A program made the translations under genes and the position numbers. A stretch of 20,724 nucleotides of DNA from FW021-bin31 sp964478125. GTDB lineage: Bacteria; Bacteroidota; Bacteroidia; Chitinophagales; Chitinophagaceae. Under the pieces are notes generated by a model that worked only from the letters and a program-made list of their open reading frames with translations, made no database searches and was not told where the DNA came from. Numbering within the stretch: the first letter of the stretch is position 1; every line of letters starts with the position of its first letter. Of this stretch, positions 7,843 to 16,517 are shown piece after piece. The stretch is taken from assembly GCA_964478125.1 (NCBI GenBank), contig CAYZGR010000054.1, positions 1 through 20,724 on the forward strand, read 5' to 3'.

Positions 7843-10422
7843 ATGACAAAAAACTTATTAATAGTAGAGTCGCCTGCAAAAGCAAAGACTATTGGAAAAT
7901 ATCTGGGGAAAGATTTTGAGGTTCGCTCCTCAATGGGGCATATCCGCGATCTGGATAAAGAAGGAATGGGAATTGACATAGAAAACGGGTTTCAGCCACG
8001 CTATAGTGTTTCCAGCGATAAGCGAAAAGTAGTCAGCGAGTTGAAAAAACAGGTAAAAAATGCGGACGAAGTATGGCTTGCAACGGATGAAGACCGGGAG
8101 GGAGAAGCCATCAGCTGGCATCTCTGTGAAGTATTGGGGCTCAAACCGGAGACTACCAAGCGGATCGTATTTCATGAAATCACCAAGCCCGCCATCCAGA
8201 GAGCGATCCAATCGCCGCGTCTTGTAGATATGAACCTGGTCAATGCGCAACAAGCGCGCCGGGTACTGGACCGATTGGTAGGTTTCGAAATTTCTCCCGT
8301 CCTATGGCGAAAACTAAGCGGCAAAAGCTTATCCGCCGGCAGGGTGCAGTCGGTAGCCGTTCGGCTCCTGGTAGAACGCGAAAGAGAGATCAATCAATTC
8401 CGCCCTCAAAGCCGCTATAGAGTAGAAGGACACTTTAAGGCAAAAGATATTCATGAGAAGCCGGTCATCTTTAAGGCGGAAGGACATCGTTTTGAAGAGC
8501 ACAAAGAGGCCCGGACGTTTCTGGAAAAATGCCAGGGCGCTGTCTTTACAGTAGCCGACGTACAAGTAAGGCCAGGCAAAAAATCACCGGCGGCTCCCTT
8601 TACCACTTCTACCCTTCAGCAGGATGCCGCCAGAAAATTGGGATATTCCGTTTCCCGTACCATGCGCCTTGCCCAACAATTGTATGAAGGCGGGTTTATT
8701 TCTTATATGCGTACCGATTCGGTCAACCTTTCTCAAACGGCTATTGACAATGCCCGGGACGTAATTATGAGCCATTATGGCAACGAATACCACAAACAAC
8801 GGCAATATCGAACCAAAAGCCAGGGAGCGCAGGAAGCCCATGAGGCCATCCGGCCAACCGATCTGAATGTCACTAAAATATCTATTCCCCAGGCACAAAA
8901 GCTTTATGATCTGATCTGGAAACGAACCCTTGCCTCTCAAATGGCAGACGCCCGGACAGAAAAGACAACTGCCAAGATCAAGATCTCCACCATTCCTTCT
9001 CAATCCGGCTACCATGATCATTTGACCGCAACGGGAGAGGTATTAAAGTTTGACGGTTTCCTAAAAGTATATATTGAAGGGAAAGATGAGGAGGAAGAGC
9101 AGGAAAACGCAGGCATGTTGCCGCCGCTCACCACCGGGCAGGAGCTGCCCCTGGTTAGTTTAAAGGCCATTGAACGGTTTAATCGCCCGCCGGCACGATA
9201 TACTGAGGCCACCCTGGTAAAGCAACTTGAGGAACTGGGCATCGGACGCCCCTCGACCTACGCACCCACGATCAGCACCGTTCAAAACAGGGGCTATGTG
9301 GAGAAGAAAAGCAAAGAAGGCCGATTGCGTGATTACCAGATACTGGAATTGAAAAACGACCAGATCACGGAACATACGGCAAAGGAAAATACGGGAGTAG
9401 AAAAGAATAAATTGTTTCCCACCGATTTAGGAATAGTCGTAACAGATTTTCTAAATGCACACTTCCAGAAAGTTATGGACTACGGTTTTACCGCAGACAT
9501 TGAGAATGAATTCGATGAGATCGCTTCGGGGAAGAAGGAGTGGAACCAAATGGTGGATAGCTTTTATGGCCCTTTTCATAAAACCGTGGAATACACCTTA
9601 GAAAATGCAGAAAGAGCTAAAGGAGAACGAGAACTTGGTACGGATCCCGAAAGCGGCAAACCCGTATATGCGCGCCTCGGACGTTTCGGGCCCATGATCC
9701 AGATCGGCAAGGTGGAGGATGAAGAAAAACCCCGCTTTGCCACCCTCAAACCCGGGCAAAGCATTGAAACCATTACGCTACAGGAGGCCCTGGACCTTTT
9801 TAAACTTCCCTTCAGCCTGGATAACTATGAGGATCAGGAGATCACCGTAGCAGTAGGAAGATTCGGACCCTATGTAAAGTGGGGAAAGAATTATATCTCC
9901 ATTCCGCGTAAAGAAGATCCTTTATCTGTGGATCGGGAACGTGCTATCGAACTCATAGAGGAGAAAAAGAAGGCGGATGCTCCCATCGCAGAATATAAAA
10001 ATGAACCTGTAACAAAGGGAGTAGGCCGGTTCGGTCCGTATCTGAAATACAAAGGCCTCTTCGTCAATGTCCCCAAAAGATATGATTTTGATAACTTAAG
10101 CCAACATGATATTGAAGAACTCATCGAAGCTAAACTGGAGAAAGAAGCCAACCGGTATATAAAAAGATGGGAAGATGAGAAGATAGCGATTGAAAACGGA
10201 CGTTGGGGGCCCTTTATTCGATTCAAAAAGAAATCAATAAAACTGGGAAAAAAGGAAAACGGAGAAAAATACACTAAAGAAGAATTAAAAGAACTTTCGT
10301 TGGAAGAGATAAAGAAAATCATTGAAAAGAACGAACCAGGCGCCCTAAAAAAGGGAACCGCTAAAAAGAAATCAGGTACTAAAAAAGCAGCTTCCCGTAA
10401 ACCGGCAGCAAGGAAAAAATAA
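7843..10422 (+). CDS. topA: DNA topoisomerase I (type IA)
   Basis: The 859-residue enzyme relaxes negative supercoils through a 5'-phosphotyrosine link. The N-terminal Toprim domain has Glu9 (I-V-E-S-P-A-K) and the metal-binding T-D-E-D-R-E-G-E (81-88). The active-site Tyr288 lies in F-I-S-Y-M-R-T-D-S. H-E-A-I-R-P-T-D (333-340) and the I-G-R-P-S-T-Y-A segment (467-474) are also present. Instead of the C-terminal Cys4 zinc fingers of E. coli TopA, it has four Toprim C-terminal repeats (PF13368 type) with L/V-G-R-F/W-G-P cores near 612, 672, 727 and 785. A Lys/Ala-rich basic tail (about 833-859) probably adds DNA contacts. This arrangement is usual in Bacteroidota. A TATACTTG at 7742-7749 may be part of its promoter (one mismatch, poor -33). 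Confidence 0.97.
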   Translation: MTKNLLIVESPAKAKTIGKYLGKDFEVRSSMGHIRDLDKEGMGIDIENGFQPRYSVSSDKRKVVSELKKQVKNADEVWLATDEDREGEAISWHLCEVLGLKPETTKRIVFHEITKPAIQRAIQSPRLVDMNLVNAQQARRVLDRLVGFEISPVLWRKLSGKSLSAGRVQSVAVRLLVEREREINQFRPQSRYRVEGHFKAKDIHEKPVIFKAEGHRFEEHKEARTFLEKCQGAVFTVADVQVRPGKKSPAAPFTTSTLQQDAARKLGYSVSRTMRLAQQLYEGGFISYMRTDSVNLSQTAIDNARDVIMSHYGNEYHKQRQYRTKSQGAQEAHEAIRPTDLNVTKISIPQAQKLYDLIWKRTLASQMADARTEKTTAKIKISTIPSQSGYHDHLTATGEVLKFDGFLKVYIEGKDEEEEQENAGMLPPLTTGQELPLVSLKAIERFNRPPARYTEATLVKQLEELGIGRPSTYAPTISTVQNRGYVEKKSKEGRLRDYQILELKNDQITEHTAKENTGVEKNKLFPTDLGIVVTDFLNAHFQKVMDYGFTADIENEFDEIASGKKEWNQMVDSFYGPFHKTVEYTLENAERAKGERELGTDPESGKPVYARLGRFGPMIQIGKVEDEEKPRFATLKPGQSIETITLQEALDLFKLPFSLDNYEDQEITVAVGRFGPYVKWGKNYISIPRKEDPLSVDRERAIELIEEKKKADAPIAEYKNEPVTKGVGRFGPYLKYKGLFVNVPKRYDFDNLSQHDIEELIEAKLEKEANRYIKRWEDEKIAIENGRWGPFIRFKKKSIKLGKKENGEKYTKEELKELSLEEIKKIIEKNEPGALKKGTAKKKSGTKKAASRKPAARKK

Positions 10423-10435
10423 CAAATGCTTTGCA

Positions 10436-11326
10436 ATGAGTTCTGCAAATAGTGAGATACAAGCGCTTTTACAATTAATTGATGATCCGGATCAGGAAGT
10501 CTTTGATATGGTTGCCAACAAGATCCTGTATTACGGATCGGGAATCATCCCCAACCTGGAAAGTCTCTGGGAAGAAACGCCGGATCAGGCGGTGCAGGAA
10601 CGGTTGGAAATGTTGATCCACAGGGTACATTACCAAAATTTACAAACGGACTTCAAACAATGGAATGAAGCCGGGACCCCCGATCTGCTTACGGGAGCCT
10701 TATTAACCGCGCGTTATCAATATCCGGGGCTTTCGGATGCGCCCATTTTACAAGAGATCAAAAAAATAGAACGCAATATTTGGCTGGAGCTCAACAATTA
10801 TCTCACTCCTCTGGAAAAGATTAATGTACTCAACAGCATGATCTATAGCTACTTCGGGATGAAGGGTTCGGAGATTGCCTATGGTAGGCCAAGACATTTC
10901 TTTATTAACAACGTAGTAGAAAGCCATAAAGGGAATGCCATTACCATAGGGATATTATACTTGGCACTCTGTCAACGATTGGATATTCCCATTTTCGCAG
11001 TAAAGCTGCCTCGGCAATTCATTCTGGGATACTATGACAGCTATGATCCCTTCTCTCCTTTTGAAGAAGAAAACCTGCAGAAAAACCCGAGATCCTGTAT
11101 CTTATTTTACGTGGACCCCCTTCAGGGACAGATCTACACAGGAGACGACGTAGAAATTTATCTCCGGAAACTCAACATACCTTCAAAAGACCTCTTTTTT
11201 CAACCGCGGTCTGCCAGAGAAATCATTCATCTGTTATTAAATGAGCTCAGCCTTTGCTATGAAAATAAAAAAGAGCATTACCGCTATGAGGAATTGAGAA
11301 ACCTCGCCGCCATACTTGAAGAATAA
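10436..11326 (+). CDS. SirB1-type transglutaminase-like family protein
   Basis: The 296-residue protein begins 13 bp after topA and is probably in its operon. Residues 1-75 are helical and HEAT-like (I-Q-A-L-L-Q-L-I-D-D-P-D), as in many Bacteroidota relatives. The middle part (about 105-200) matches the SirB1 N-terminal/Transglut_core2 pattern (PF13369), with L-x-P-L-E-K-I-N-V-L-N and G-N-A-I-T-I-G-I-L-Y-L-A-L-C-Q-R-L-D-I-P (166-185). Then comes L-P-R-Q-F-I-L, where many relatives have P-x-H-F; Gln194 thus replaces the His. No enzymatic reaction has been shown for this branch to my knowledge, and the protein may be non-catalytic. It has no signal peptide and is predicted to be cytoplasmic. 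Confidence 0.85.
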   Translation: MSSANSEIQALLQLIDDPDQEVFDMVANKILYYGSGIIPNLESLWEETPDQAVQERLEMLIHRVHYQNLQTDFKQWNEAGTPDLLTGALLTARYQYPGLSDAPILQEIKKIERNIWLELNNYLTPLEKINVLNSMIYSYFGMKGSEIAYGRPRHFFINNVVESHKGNAITIGILYLALCQRLDIPIFAVKLPRQFILGYYDSYDPFSPFEEENLQKNPRSCILFYVDPLQGQIYTGDDVEIYLRKLNIPSKDLFFQPRSAREIIHLLLNELSLCYENKKEHYRYEELRNLAAILEE

Positions 11327-11592
11327 AAAGGGAAGCAACTCATTTCATAGTTTCAGGTCCCGAATACTGCAGACAAGCAACTATCGTTATGCTAAGGTTA
11401 AAGTTCCGTATCAAGATTGCTTTGATCTCATACCTCAATATTCTGAAGCAGCAGTGCAAGCATAGAGGGATGACGAAGGAATCCTGCCCGTCAGCGTACA
11501 TGTAACTTAACACCATACATAAGCGATTCTCACTCCAATACTTAAAATTTTGACGGTATGCTGATAATACGTACTACGGTTTGTTCTCTCTG

Positions 11593-11994
11593 TCAATCCT
11601 TTCTATATTTATCGGGGAGGTATGGAAATAAGGCGGCCACCATTATTCCCAATGCGGCCAGCAAAAAAAGATAAAGACCAAAGTCAATTTCATGAGGAGT
11701 TATAAAATTACCCTTCAAACGATAATAGACACTTACTGACCAGGCGAGCACTACCACCCCAAAAAACACACCGGCCATCTTCACCCACACCTTCATGATA
11801 AATAAAGTGATCAGGTACAATACGGCAAATATGAGGGAAACCATGGCAGGTTTCCAAAGACCGGCGGGACCGGCACGAAACCCGGTAAAGACTGCATTCT
11901 GCACCCCTTCCGTACCTGCATGTGCCCAGGGTAAAAATGCACTTATAAACAAAAGCATAACGGAAAGAATACCTATGGTTCTGAAAATCTTCAT
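11593..11994 (-). CDS. Small four-helix membrane protein, unknown function
   Basis: The 133-residue product is strongly hydrophobic, with four predicted membrane helices at about 7-26, 49-67, 70-91 and 104-124. Short polar loops and a charged C-terminus (D-K-Y-R-K-D) complete it. A conserved-looking F-L-P-W precedes the first loop, and G-F-R-A-G-P-A-G-L-W leads into helix 2. I recognise no family. The ATG lies 11 bp after the pyrB stop on the same strand, so it is probably translated from the pyrB transcript. Its end converges on the SirB1-like gene across 266 bp in which I see no gene and no clear terminator. Confidence 0.75.
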   Translation of the reverse strand: MKIFRTIGILSVMLLFISAFLPWAHAGTEGVQNAVFTGFRAGPAGLWKPAMVSLIFAVLYLITLFIMKVWVKMAGVFFGVVVLAWSVSVYYRLKGNFITPHEIDFGLYLFLLAALGIMVAALFPYLPDKYRKD

Positions 11995-12005
11995 GTCCTT
12001 TATTT

Positions 12006-12953
12006 TTAATTCTTACCGTTGTCAGATGTACCCTTCCTGGAAGCTAACAGATACAACACAGCCATTCGTATGGCCACTCCATTTTCCACTTGCTGCAATA
12101 TAATAGACTGTCGCGAGTCGGCCACATCAGAGTTCAGCTCCACCCCCCGGTTAATTGGCCCGGGATGCATGATCACGATATCTTTATTCAGGCTGTCCAG
12201 CAAAGCTTTATCAATACCATAGAATAAATTGTATTCCCTTAAAGAAGAAAAAAGCGGCATATGCTGGCGCTCCAGCTGTATTCTCAGGACATTGGCCACA
12301 TCACACCATTCCAGGGCCTCGCGAAGGTTATAGGACACCTTTATATCCAGTGCCTGAGCCATGTACTTCGGAATAAGTGTGGGCGGGCCGGCTACCATTA
12401 CTTCTGCTCCTTGTTTCTTCAGACAATAGATGTTAGACAAAGCTACCCGGGAGTGAGAAATATCTCCTAAAATAGCCACTTTTTTCCCTCTCACCGTACC
12501 GAATTTTTCTCTTATAGAAAAAGAATCAAGCAGCGCCTGGGTAGGGTGCTCATCCGTACCATCGCCCGCATTGACAATGGAAGCATGAATATGTTGGGAC
12601 AAAAAATGAGGAGCCCATACGGCAGAATGCCGGATCACCACCATATCCACCTTCATGGCCAGGATATTATTGACCGTATCTATCAGTGTTTCCCCTTTTT
12701 TTACAGAAGAGGAAGAAGCTGAAAAGTTAACCACATCTGCAGAAAGCCGTTTCTCTGCCAGCTCAAAGGAAATCCGTGTACGGGTAGAGTTTTCAAAAAA
12801 CAGGTTTGCAATAGTAGTATCCCTGAGAGAGGGAACTTTTTTAATGGGCCGTTTCAAAATTTCTTTGAAATTATCAGCCGTCTGAAAGATAAGCTCAATA
12901 TCCTGAAGCGTCAAATCCCGGATACCCAGCAGATGTTTTACAGATAATGCCAT
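12006..12953 (-). CDS. pyrB: Aspartate carbamoyltransferase catalytic subunit PyrB
   Basis: PyrB joins carbamoyl phosphate to aspartate in the second step of de novo pyrimidine synthesis, in the cytoplasm. The carbamoyl phosphate motif S-T-R-T-R is at 56-60 of the 315-residue protein. The catalytic-loop Lys region S-V-K-K-G-E lies near 83-88, H-P-T-Q-A at 136-140 and H-P-G-P-I-N-R-G at 263-270. The length fits an unfused catalytic chain. I chose ATG at 12953: an in-frame TTG at 12977 would add 8 residues, but a consensus -7 promoter element (12963-12970) lies inside that extension, and relatives start at the A-L-S-x-x-H-L-L-G-I segment. No pyrI, PyrR gene or attenuator is seen nearby. Confidence 0.96.
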   Translation of the reverse strand: MALSVKHLLGIRDLTLQDIELIFQTADNFKEILKRPIKKVPSLRDTTIANLFFENSTRTRISFELAEKRLSADVVNFSASSSSVKKGETLIDTVNNILAMKVDMVVIRHSAVWAPHFLSQHIHASIVNAGDGTDEHPTQALLDSFSIREKFGTVRGKKVAILGDISHSRVALSNIYCLKKQGAEVMVAGPPTLIPKYMAQALDIKVSYNLREALEWCDVANVLRIQLERQHMPLFSSLREYNLFYGIDKALLDSLNKDIVIMHPGPINRGVELNSDVADSRQSIILQQVENGVAIRMAVLYLLASRKGTSDNGKN

Positions 12954-12962
12954 TCTAAAGGG

Positions 12963-12970
12963 CAAATTTA
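12963..12970 (-). promoter_or_regulatory. Probable -7 element of pyrB promoter
   Basis: TAAATTTG matches TAnnTTTG on the minus strand and ends 9 nt before the pyrB ATG. Transcription would begin only a few nt before the start codon, giving a leaderless or nearly leaderless mRNA. The -33 region 19 nt upstream reads CTGA, a poor match. Confidence 0.45.
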
Positions 12971-13201
12971 ATGACAAAAAGGGAATTTATCAGATATCTC
13001 TTTCCTCATTCTTTCGGGCATCCCGGGATTTTTACCGGAGCGGGCCCTTTTAGGCACCTTGAATGCATATTCTAACATCCTCCGGCTCATTATTACAGAC
13101 GCTGTATCGAAATTTTATATTTCAATTTGCCTTCTTAGCGCTTATGGGAATTTGTCTTTTGATACTTATTGGATATTTGTTTTTTTCTAAAACTTATTCT
13201 C

Positions 13202-14227
13202 CTAATAATCTTGCATGGCTTCTATCCAATATTCTTTTATTTTTTCAATCGGGGGCGTCTTTTTGGGACGCACAAGCCTAAATCCTATATAGGGTGCATT
13301 GGTTAACCACCAAAGACTCTTGGGCAACTGCGGATCTAAGCGCTTCAACTTTTTAGAAGATCCTGATCTTTTAGCGCTACGTAAGTCGCCGGCATCGTCC
13401 ATCCATGAGCCTCCCCTAAAGGATCTGGGATAAAGTTTGGCAGGCTTAAACCAGGGGTTCTTAGCCGGATTTCCCTTTAAAAGGTCAAAATAATCCTTTT
13501 TATATTGATCGATCGTCCATTCTGCCACATTCCCATGCATATCATATAATCCGAAGGCATTGGGCTTTTTTTGCCCCACTTTTTGATAGCCTGAAGGGCT
13601 ATTGGCTTTATACCAGGCATATTCTTCTAACTGACTGGAATCATTACCATAATAATATGCCGTATTTGAGCCTGCCCGACAAGCATATTCCCATTCCGCT
13701 TCTGTGGGAAGTCTATAAAAAACGCCTGTTTTTGCAAAAAGCCATTTCGCGAACATAATAGCCGCATAATTGGTAATATTAACCACAGGATATCCCCCCT
13801 GCCTCCCCATACCAAAACTCATATCAATATATTCCGGAGTAGGAGAAGTGACCCCGTCTATTTCCACTTCTTTACCATTAACCACCACTTTCTTATCGTT
13901 TAGACCCGATACTTCATCATTAAAGTATACATCAAACTGGTCCCAGGTCGTTTCAAAGGCCGCCATCCAAAAAGAATCTACCGCTACTTCACGCTGGGGA
14001 CCTTCGTCCGCACTCCTGCCAGGCTCATTTTTCGGACTGCCCATCTTGAAAGTTCCTCCCGGAACAGGCATCATTTTTATGCGGATATCCGTCCCCGGTA
14101 CTTTCTGGATATAAGAAGAAAAATCAGCGTTTTGAGGTTCTTTTACCTTAGCTTTCTTAACAAAATGAAAAGACAAAAGACCCATGCTCAAGAATAACAA
14201 AAAAAATATGGGAAGCCTAATCTTCAT
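13202..14227 (-). CDS. Exported FGE-sulfatase (SUMF1-like) domain protein, no copper cysteines
   Basis: The 341-residue protein has an N-terminal hydrophobic segment (5-21), so it is exported or membrane-anchored. It then has the SUMF1/FGE-type C-lectin fold (PF03781): P-G-G-T-F-K-M-G-S (56-64), R-L-P-T-E-A-E-W-E-Y-A-C-R (172-184), N-A-F-G-L-Y-D-M-H-G-N-V-A-E-W (223-237), R-G-G-S-W (271-275) and I-G-F-R-L-V (314-319). Genuine formylglycine-generating enzymes carry two copper-binding Cys shortly after R-G-G-S-W. Here that stretch has none, and the only Cys in the protein is Cys183. It is therefore unlikely to activate sulfatases, and no sulfatase gene is in the window. It is last in a likely operon, 44 bp behind the PF06439 gene. 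Its role there is unknown. Confidence 0.9.
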   Translation of the reverse strand: MKIRLPIFFLLFLSMGLLSFHFVKKAKVKEPQNADFSSYIQKVPGTDIRIKMMPVPGGTFKMGSPKNEPGRSADEGPQREVAVDSFWMAAFETTWDQFDVYFNDEVSGLNDKKVVVNGKEVEIDGVTSPTPEYIDMSFGMGRQGGYPVVNITNYAAIMFAKWLFAKTGVFYRLPTEAEWEYACRAGSNTAYYYGNDSSQLEEYAWYKANSPSGYQKVGQKKPNAFGLYDMHGNVAEWTIDQYKKDYFDLLKGNPAKNPWFKPAKLYPRSFRGGSWMDDAGDLRSAKRSGSSKKLKRLDPQLPKSLWWLTNAPYIGFRLVRPKKTPPIEKIKEYWIEAMQDY

Positions 14228-14271
14228 CTGGATGTGCTTATTATAATATTTTAAGATAAAAACGGAATGAA

Positions 14272-15021
14272 TTATAATTCGGGCGCCGTTTGTCCTGCAG
14301 AAGTAATGCCGGGTGGAAGCTCAATAAGCCTAAGGTTACGGAAATGAATTTCACCTCCTTCGGATTCTAAACAAAGGTATCCTTTCTTTTGTGAAGCTTT
14401 GCTAATTCCATTTACGAATTTTCCATTTACCGACAATTTAATCACGCCATCCACACAAACCACATCATAAGTATTCCACTGGCCATGATCTTTGGTTCTG
14501 ATCTCAAGCCCTTTACTCCGGATCCCTCTTGGATTATCAGGTATGGTGGTGGTACCGTTTACGCCCCACATTTCCCCGCTTATATAAGCATCCGTTTGCG
14601 GTGTACCGTCTTCTTTCTTATGGAGATAAATCCACTCCGGATCTAACATTTGAACTTCGATTCCCGTAGGATAGGGATTTCCATCCTTTACGGTAGCTCC
14701 ATTACTCCACACAAAAACACCGGAATTGCCACCCGCCTCCATATGTCTCCATTCTATATGCAATATAAAATTCTCATATTGCTTTTCAGTTCGGATAACC
14801 CCTGTCGGATGGCCCGAGTCAATGAGCATATCTTTATCGAAAGACCAGGTGTTCTTCCGGGTATTGACATTGATCCACTTGATGGGCTTCCCCTTTTTAC
14901 CGGAGGTAAGTACTGCATCCCAACTCCGCTCTGTGCCAAACTTAAATTCAAAATGATCATTTTGTGCATAAACCAAAACACTTAAGAGCATGAGGAAAAT
15001 AAAACTAAGGGACTTTTTCAT
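14272..15021 (-). CDS. Secreted PF06439 (DUF1080, 3-keto-disaccharide hydrolase-type) protein
   Basis: The 249-residue protein has a Sec signal peptide ending near A-Q (19-20). It then has the concanavalin-like jelly-roll of PF06439, with Y-E-N-F-I-L-H-I-E-W-R (82-92), G-G-N-S-G-V-F-V (97-104), G-I-E-V-Q-M-L-D (120-127), W-N-T-Y-D-V (182-187) and the closing G-Y-L-C-L-E-S-E-G-G plus F-R-N-L-R-L-I-E-L (214-235). Pfam names this family 3-keto-disaccharide hydrolase, after members that cleave glycosides already oxidised at C3. The gene lies 18 bp behind a Gfo/Idh/MocA oxidoreductase, a frequent partner that could make the 3-keto substrate. The family is certain from the motifs; the exact substrate is not. 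Confidence 0.92.
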   Translation of the reverse strand: MKKSLSFIFLMLLSVLVYAQNDHFEFKFGTERSWDAVLTSGKKGKPIKWINVNTRKNTWSFDKDMLIDSGHPTGVIRTEKQYENFILHIEWRHMEAGGNSGVFVWSNGATVKDGNPYPTGIEVQMLDPEWIYLHKKEDGTPQTDAYISGEMWGVNGTTTIPDNPRGIRSKGLEIRTKDHGQWNTYDVVCVDGVIKLSVNGKFVNGISKASQKKGYLCLESEGGEIHFRNLRLIELPPGITSAGQTAPEL

Positions 15022-15039
15022 ATATTTTTTATTTAACTT

Positions 15040-16341
15040 TTACTCTAAAACTTTAGTCACTCCCGGAACTGCCACTCCGGGACCTTTATACTTTAAATCA
15101 ATATTAAAATCTTCCGGTCCCAATACTTTATTGCTGTTTATAGCCTCCTCCCAGGTAATGGCCTGTCCGCTGTATGCGACCATCCGGGAAAGAATGGCCA
15201 TCATCGTACTGTTGGCGGCTCTTTCTCCATCATTAATCCCCTTGTTTTTCCGAATAGAATCAAAAAGCACATTGTGTTCTTCCTGATACATGTTATTTCC
15301 TTCTCCCTGGAACTGCCAGTTATTCTTACCTGAAATTTTGTGGACATGCCCTTCATAATAAGCGTTTCCATCGGTACCGAAGACCTCTACTGAATTCCTG
15401 CCGGAAACCTTTTTGTGCTGGCGGGTGCTGGTAAAGGCCCTTATATCATTCTCATATTCAAAAGAGGTCGAAAAATGGTCATAAATATTGCCGTACTTTT
15501 CCGCTGTTCTTTGTATTCTCCCTCCTGTGCCAATAGCCTTAACAGGCACTTTATCACCCATTGCCCAGGAAATCATGTCCATACTGTGAACAAACTGCTC
15601 TACATTAAAATCTCCTGATAGCCAGTTGTGATAATACCAAAACCGGATTTGATACTGCATGTCGGTCCATCCACTTTTTCGAACCGGTTCATGCCAGAGA
15701 CCGCCATAACGTATGGAAGACAACACCTTAATATCTCCTATATCCCCGGCAAGGATTTTCCCAAACATTTCCTGCTTAGGCTTGTCATGGCGAAAACATA
15801 ACCCACATAGCAAAGAAAGATTCTTTTGTCTGGCCTTTTCAGCAATAGCCTTGACCTTCCTGATACCGGGGGCATCCACGGCTACCGGTTTTTCATAAAA
15901 AACATGTTTGTTTGCATTTACACAGGCTTCAAGATGAATAGGGCGGAAGTTTGGCGGGGTAGCCAAAAGCACCACGTCTACGCCGGAGTCTATCAGTTTT
16001 TGATAAGCGTCAAAGCCAACAAACTGATGCTGTTTATCTACCTGTACCTTATCTCCATGGGCTTTCTTCAACAGATCAAGCGTCCCATCTATACGATCCT
16101 GGAACATATCAGCCAATGCATACAATACAACATCCGGGTCTGCATTTAAGGCCTGTGAGGCAGCTCCGGTACCTCTTCCACCACAACCTACTAACCCTAC
16201 TTTTAAAGTATTGCTGCCCCTGGCAAAGGCCAAATTAGGCAGCCCTAAAGTAAATGCGGCAGTTCCGCCTAAAAGTGTTGCCCCTGTAGATTTTAAAAAG
16301 GTTCTCCGGCCCAGCTCTTTTTTCTTAGATAGATCTTTCAT
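15040..16341 (-). CDS. Tat-exported Gfo/Idh/MocA family oxidoreductase
   Basis: The 433-residue protein begins with a twin-arginine signal (G-R-R-T-F-L-K at 11-17, hydrophobic stretch to A-F-A at 38-40). It is thus exported folded, probably with bound NAD(P). The Rossmann motif G-L-V-G-C-G-G-R-G-T-G is at 49-59, and the family signature E-K-P is at 150-152. A likely catalytic His252 sits in E-Q-F-V-H-S-M-D, where relatives have the general-acid/base His. Family members oxidise or reduce sugar hydroxyls, often at C3. The tight spacing to the PF06439 gene supports a joint role on a glycoside. This fits the secreted Bacteroidota/Planctomycetes-type members; the sugar is unknown. Confidence 0.94.
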   Translation of the reverse strand: MKDLSKKKELGRRTFLKSTGATLLGGTAAFTLGLPNLAFARGSNTLKVGLVGCGGRGTGAASQALNADPDVVLYALADMFQDRIDGTLDLLKKAHGDKVQVDKQHQFVGFDAYQKLIDSGVDVVLLATPPNFRPIHLEACVNANKHVFYEKPVAVDAPGIRKVKAIAEKARQKNLSLLCGLCFRHDKPKQEMFGKILAGDIGDIKVLSSIRYGGLWHEPVRKSGWTDMQYQIRFWYYHNWLSGDFNVEQFVHSMDMISWAMGDKVPVKAIGTGGRIQRTAEKYGNIYDHFSTSFEYENDIRAFTSTRQHKKVSGRNSVEVFGTDGNAYYEGHVHKISGKNNWQFQGEGNNMYQEEHNVLFDSIRKNKGINDGERAANSTMMAILSRMVAYSGQAITWEEAINSNKVLGPEDFNIDLKYKGPGVAVPGVTKVLE

Positions 16342-16382
16342 AGAAATTTTTAAAGGAGTTATTAAATTTGATCTTTATGGTA

Positions 16383-16390
16383 CAAATAAA
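16383..16390 (-). promoter_or_regulatory. Possible -7 element before the oxidoreductase gene
   Basis: TTTATTTG on the minus strand differs from TAnnTTTG at one position. TTTC lies 20 nt upstream in the place of the -33 box. The predicted leader would be about 35 nt. It would give the oxidoreductase, PF06439 and FGE-like genes their own promoter, separate from the GH2 gene. Confidence 0.35.
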
Positions 16391-16480
16391 CTCAATTTTT
16401 TAATAAAACTGAAATTTTGACTTTTTCAACATCTTCATACTAATATTAGTCCCTCTTTCATTGCTGTTTTTCAATATATC

Positions 16481-16498
16481 TGATCGTTATTACGATCA
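16481..16498. other. Hairpin / inverted repeat after the GH2 gene
   Basis: A perfect 7-bp inverted repeat (TGATCGT and ACGATCA) with a 4-nt spacer lies 19 nt after the GH2 stop. In the direction of the operon it is not followed by a T-run. It may be a weak terminator, an mRNA 3'-end stabiliser or a repressor operator. Confidence 0.4.
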
Positions 16499-16517
16499 AC
16501 AGTACATCTTTTATTAT

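Noticed and set aside
9891..10448. 185-codon minus-strand ORF opposite the end of topA
   Set aside because: It is the antisense shadow of the Lys- and Glu-rich topA 3' end, giving a Ser/Phe-rich product. topA is certain there.
13020..13029. Palindrome ATCCCGGGAT followed by five T as a terminator
   Set aside because: The palindrome has no loop and cannot fold as a normal terminator hairpin, and the T-run lies on the strand without a gene ending there.
13063..13281. 72-codon plus-strand ORF with one hydrophobic segment
   Set aside because: It runs about 80 bp into the end of the FGE-like gene on the other strand, has no promoter or homology I recognise, and its hydrophobicity follows from a T-rich stretch.
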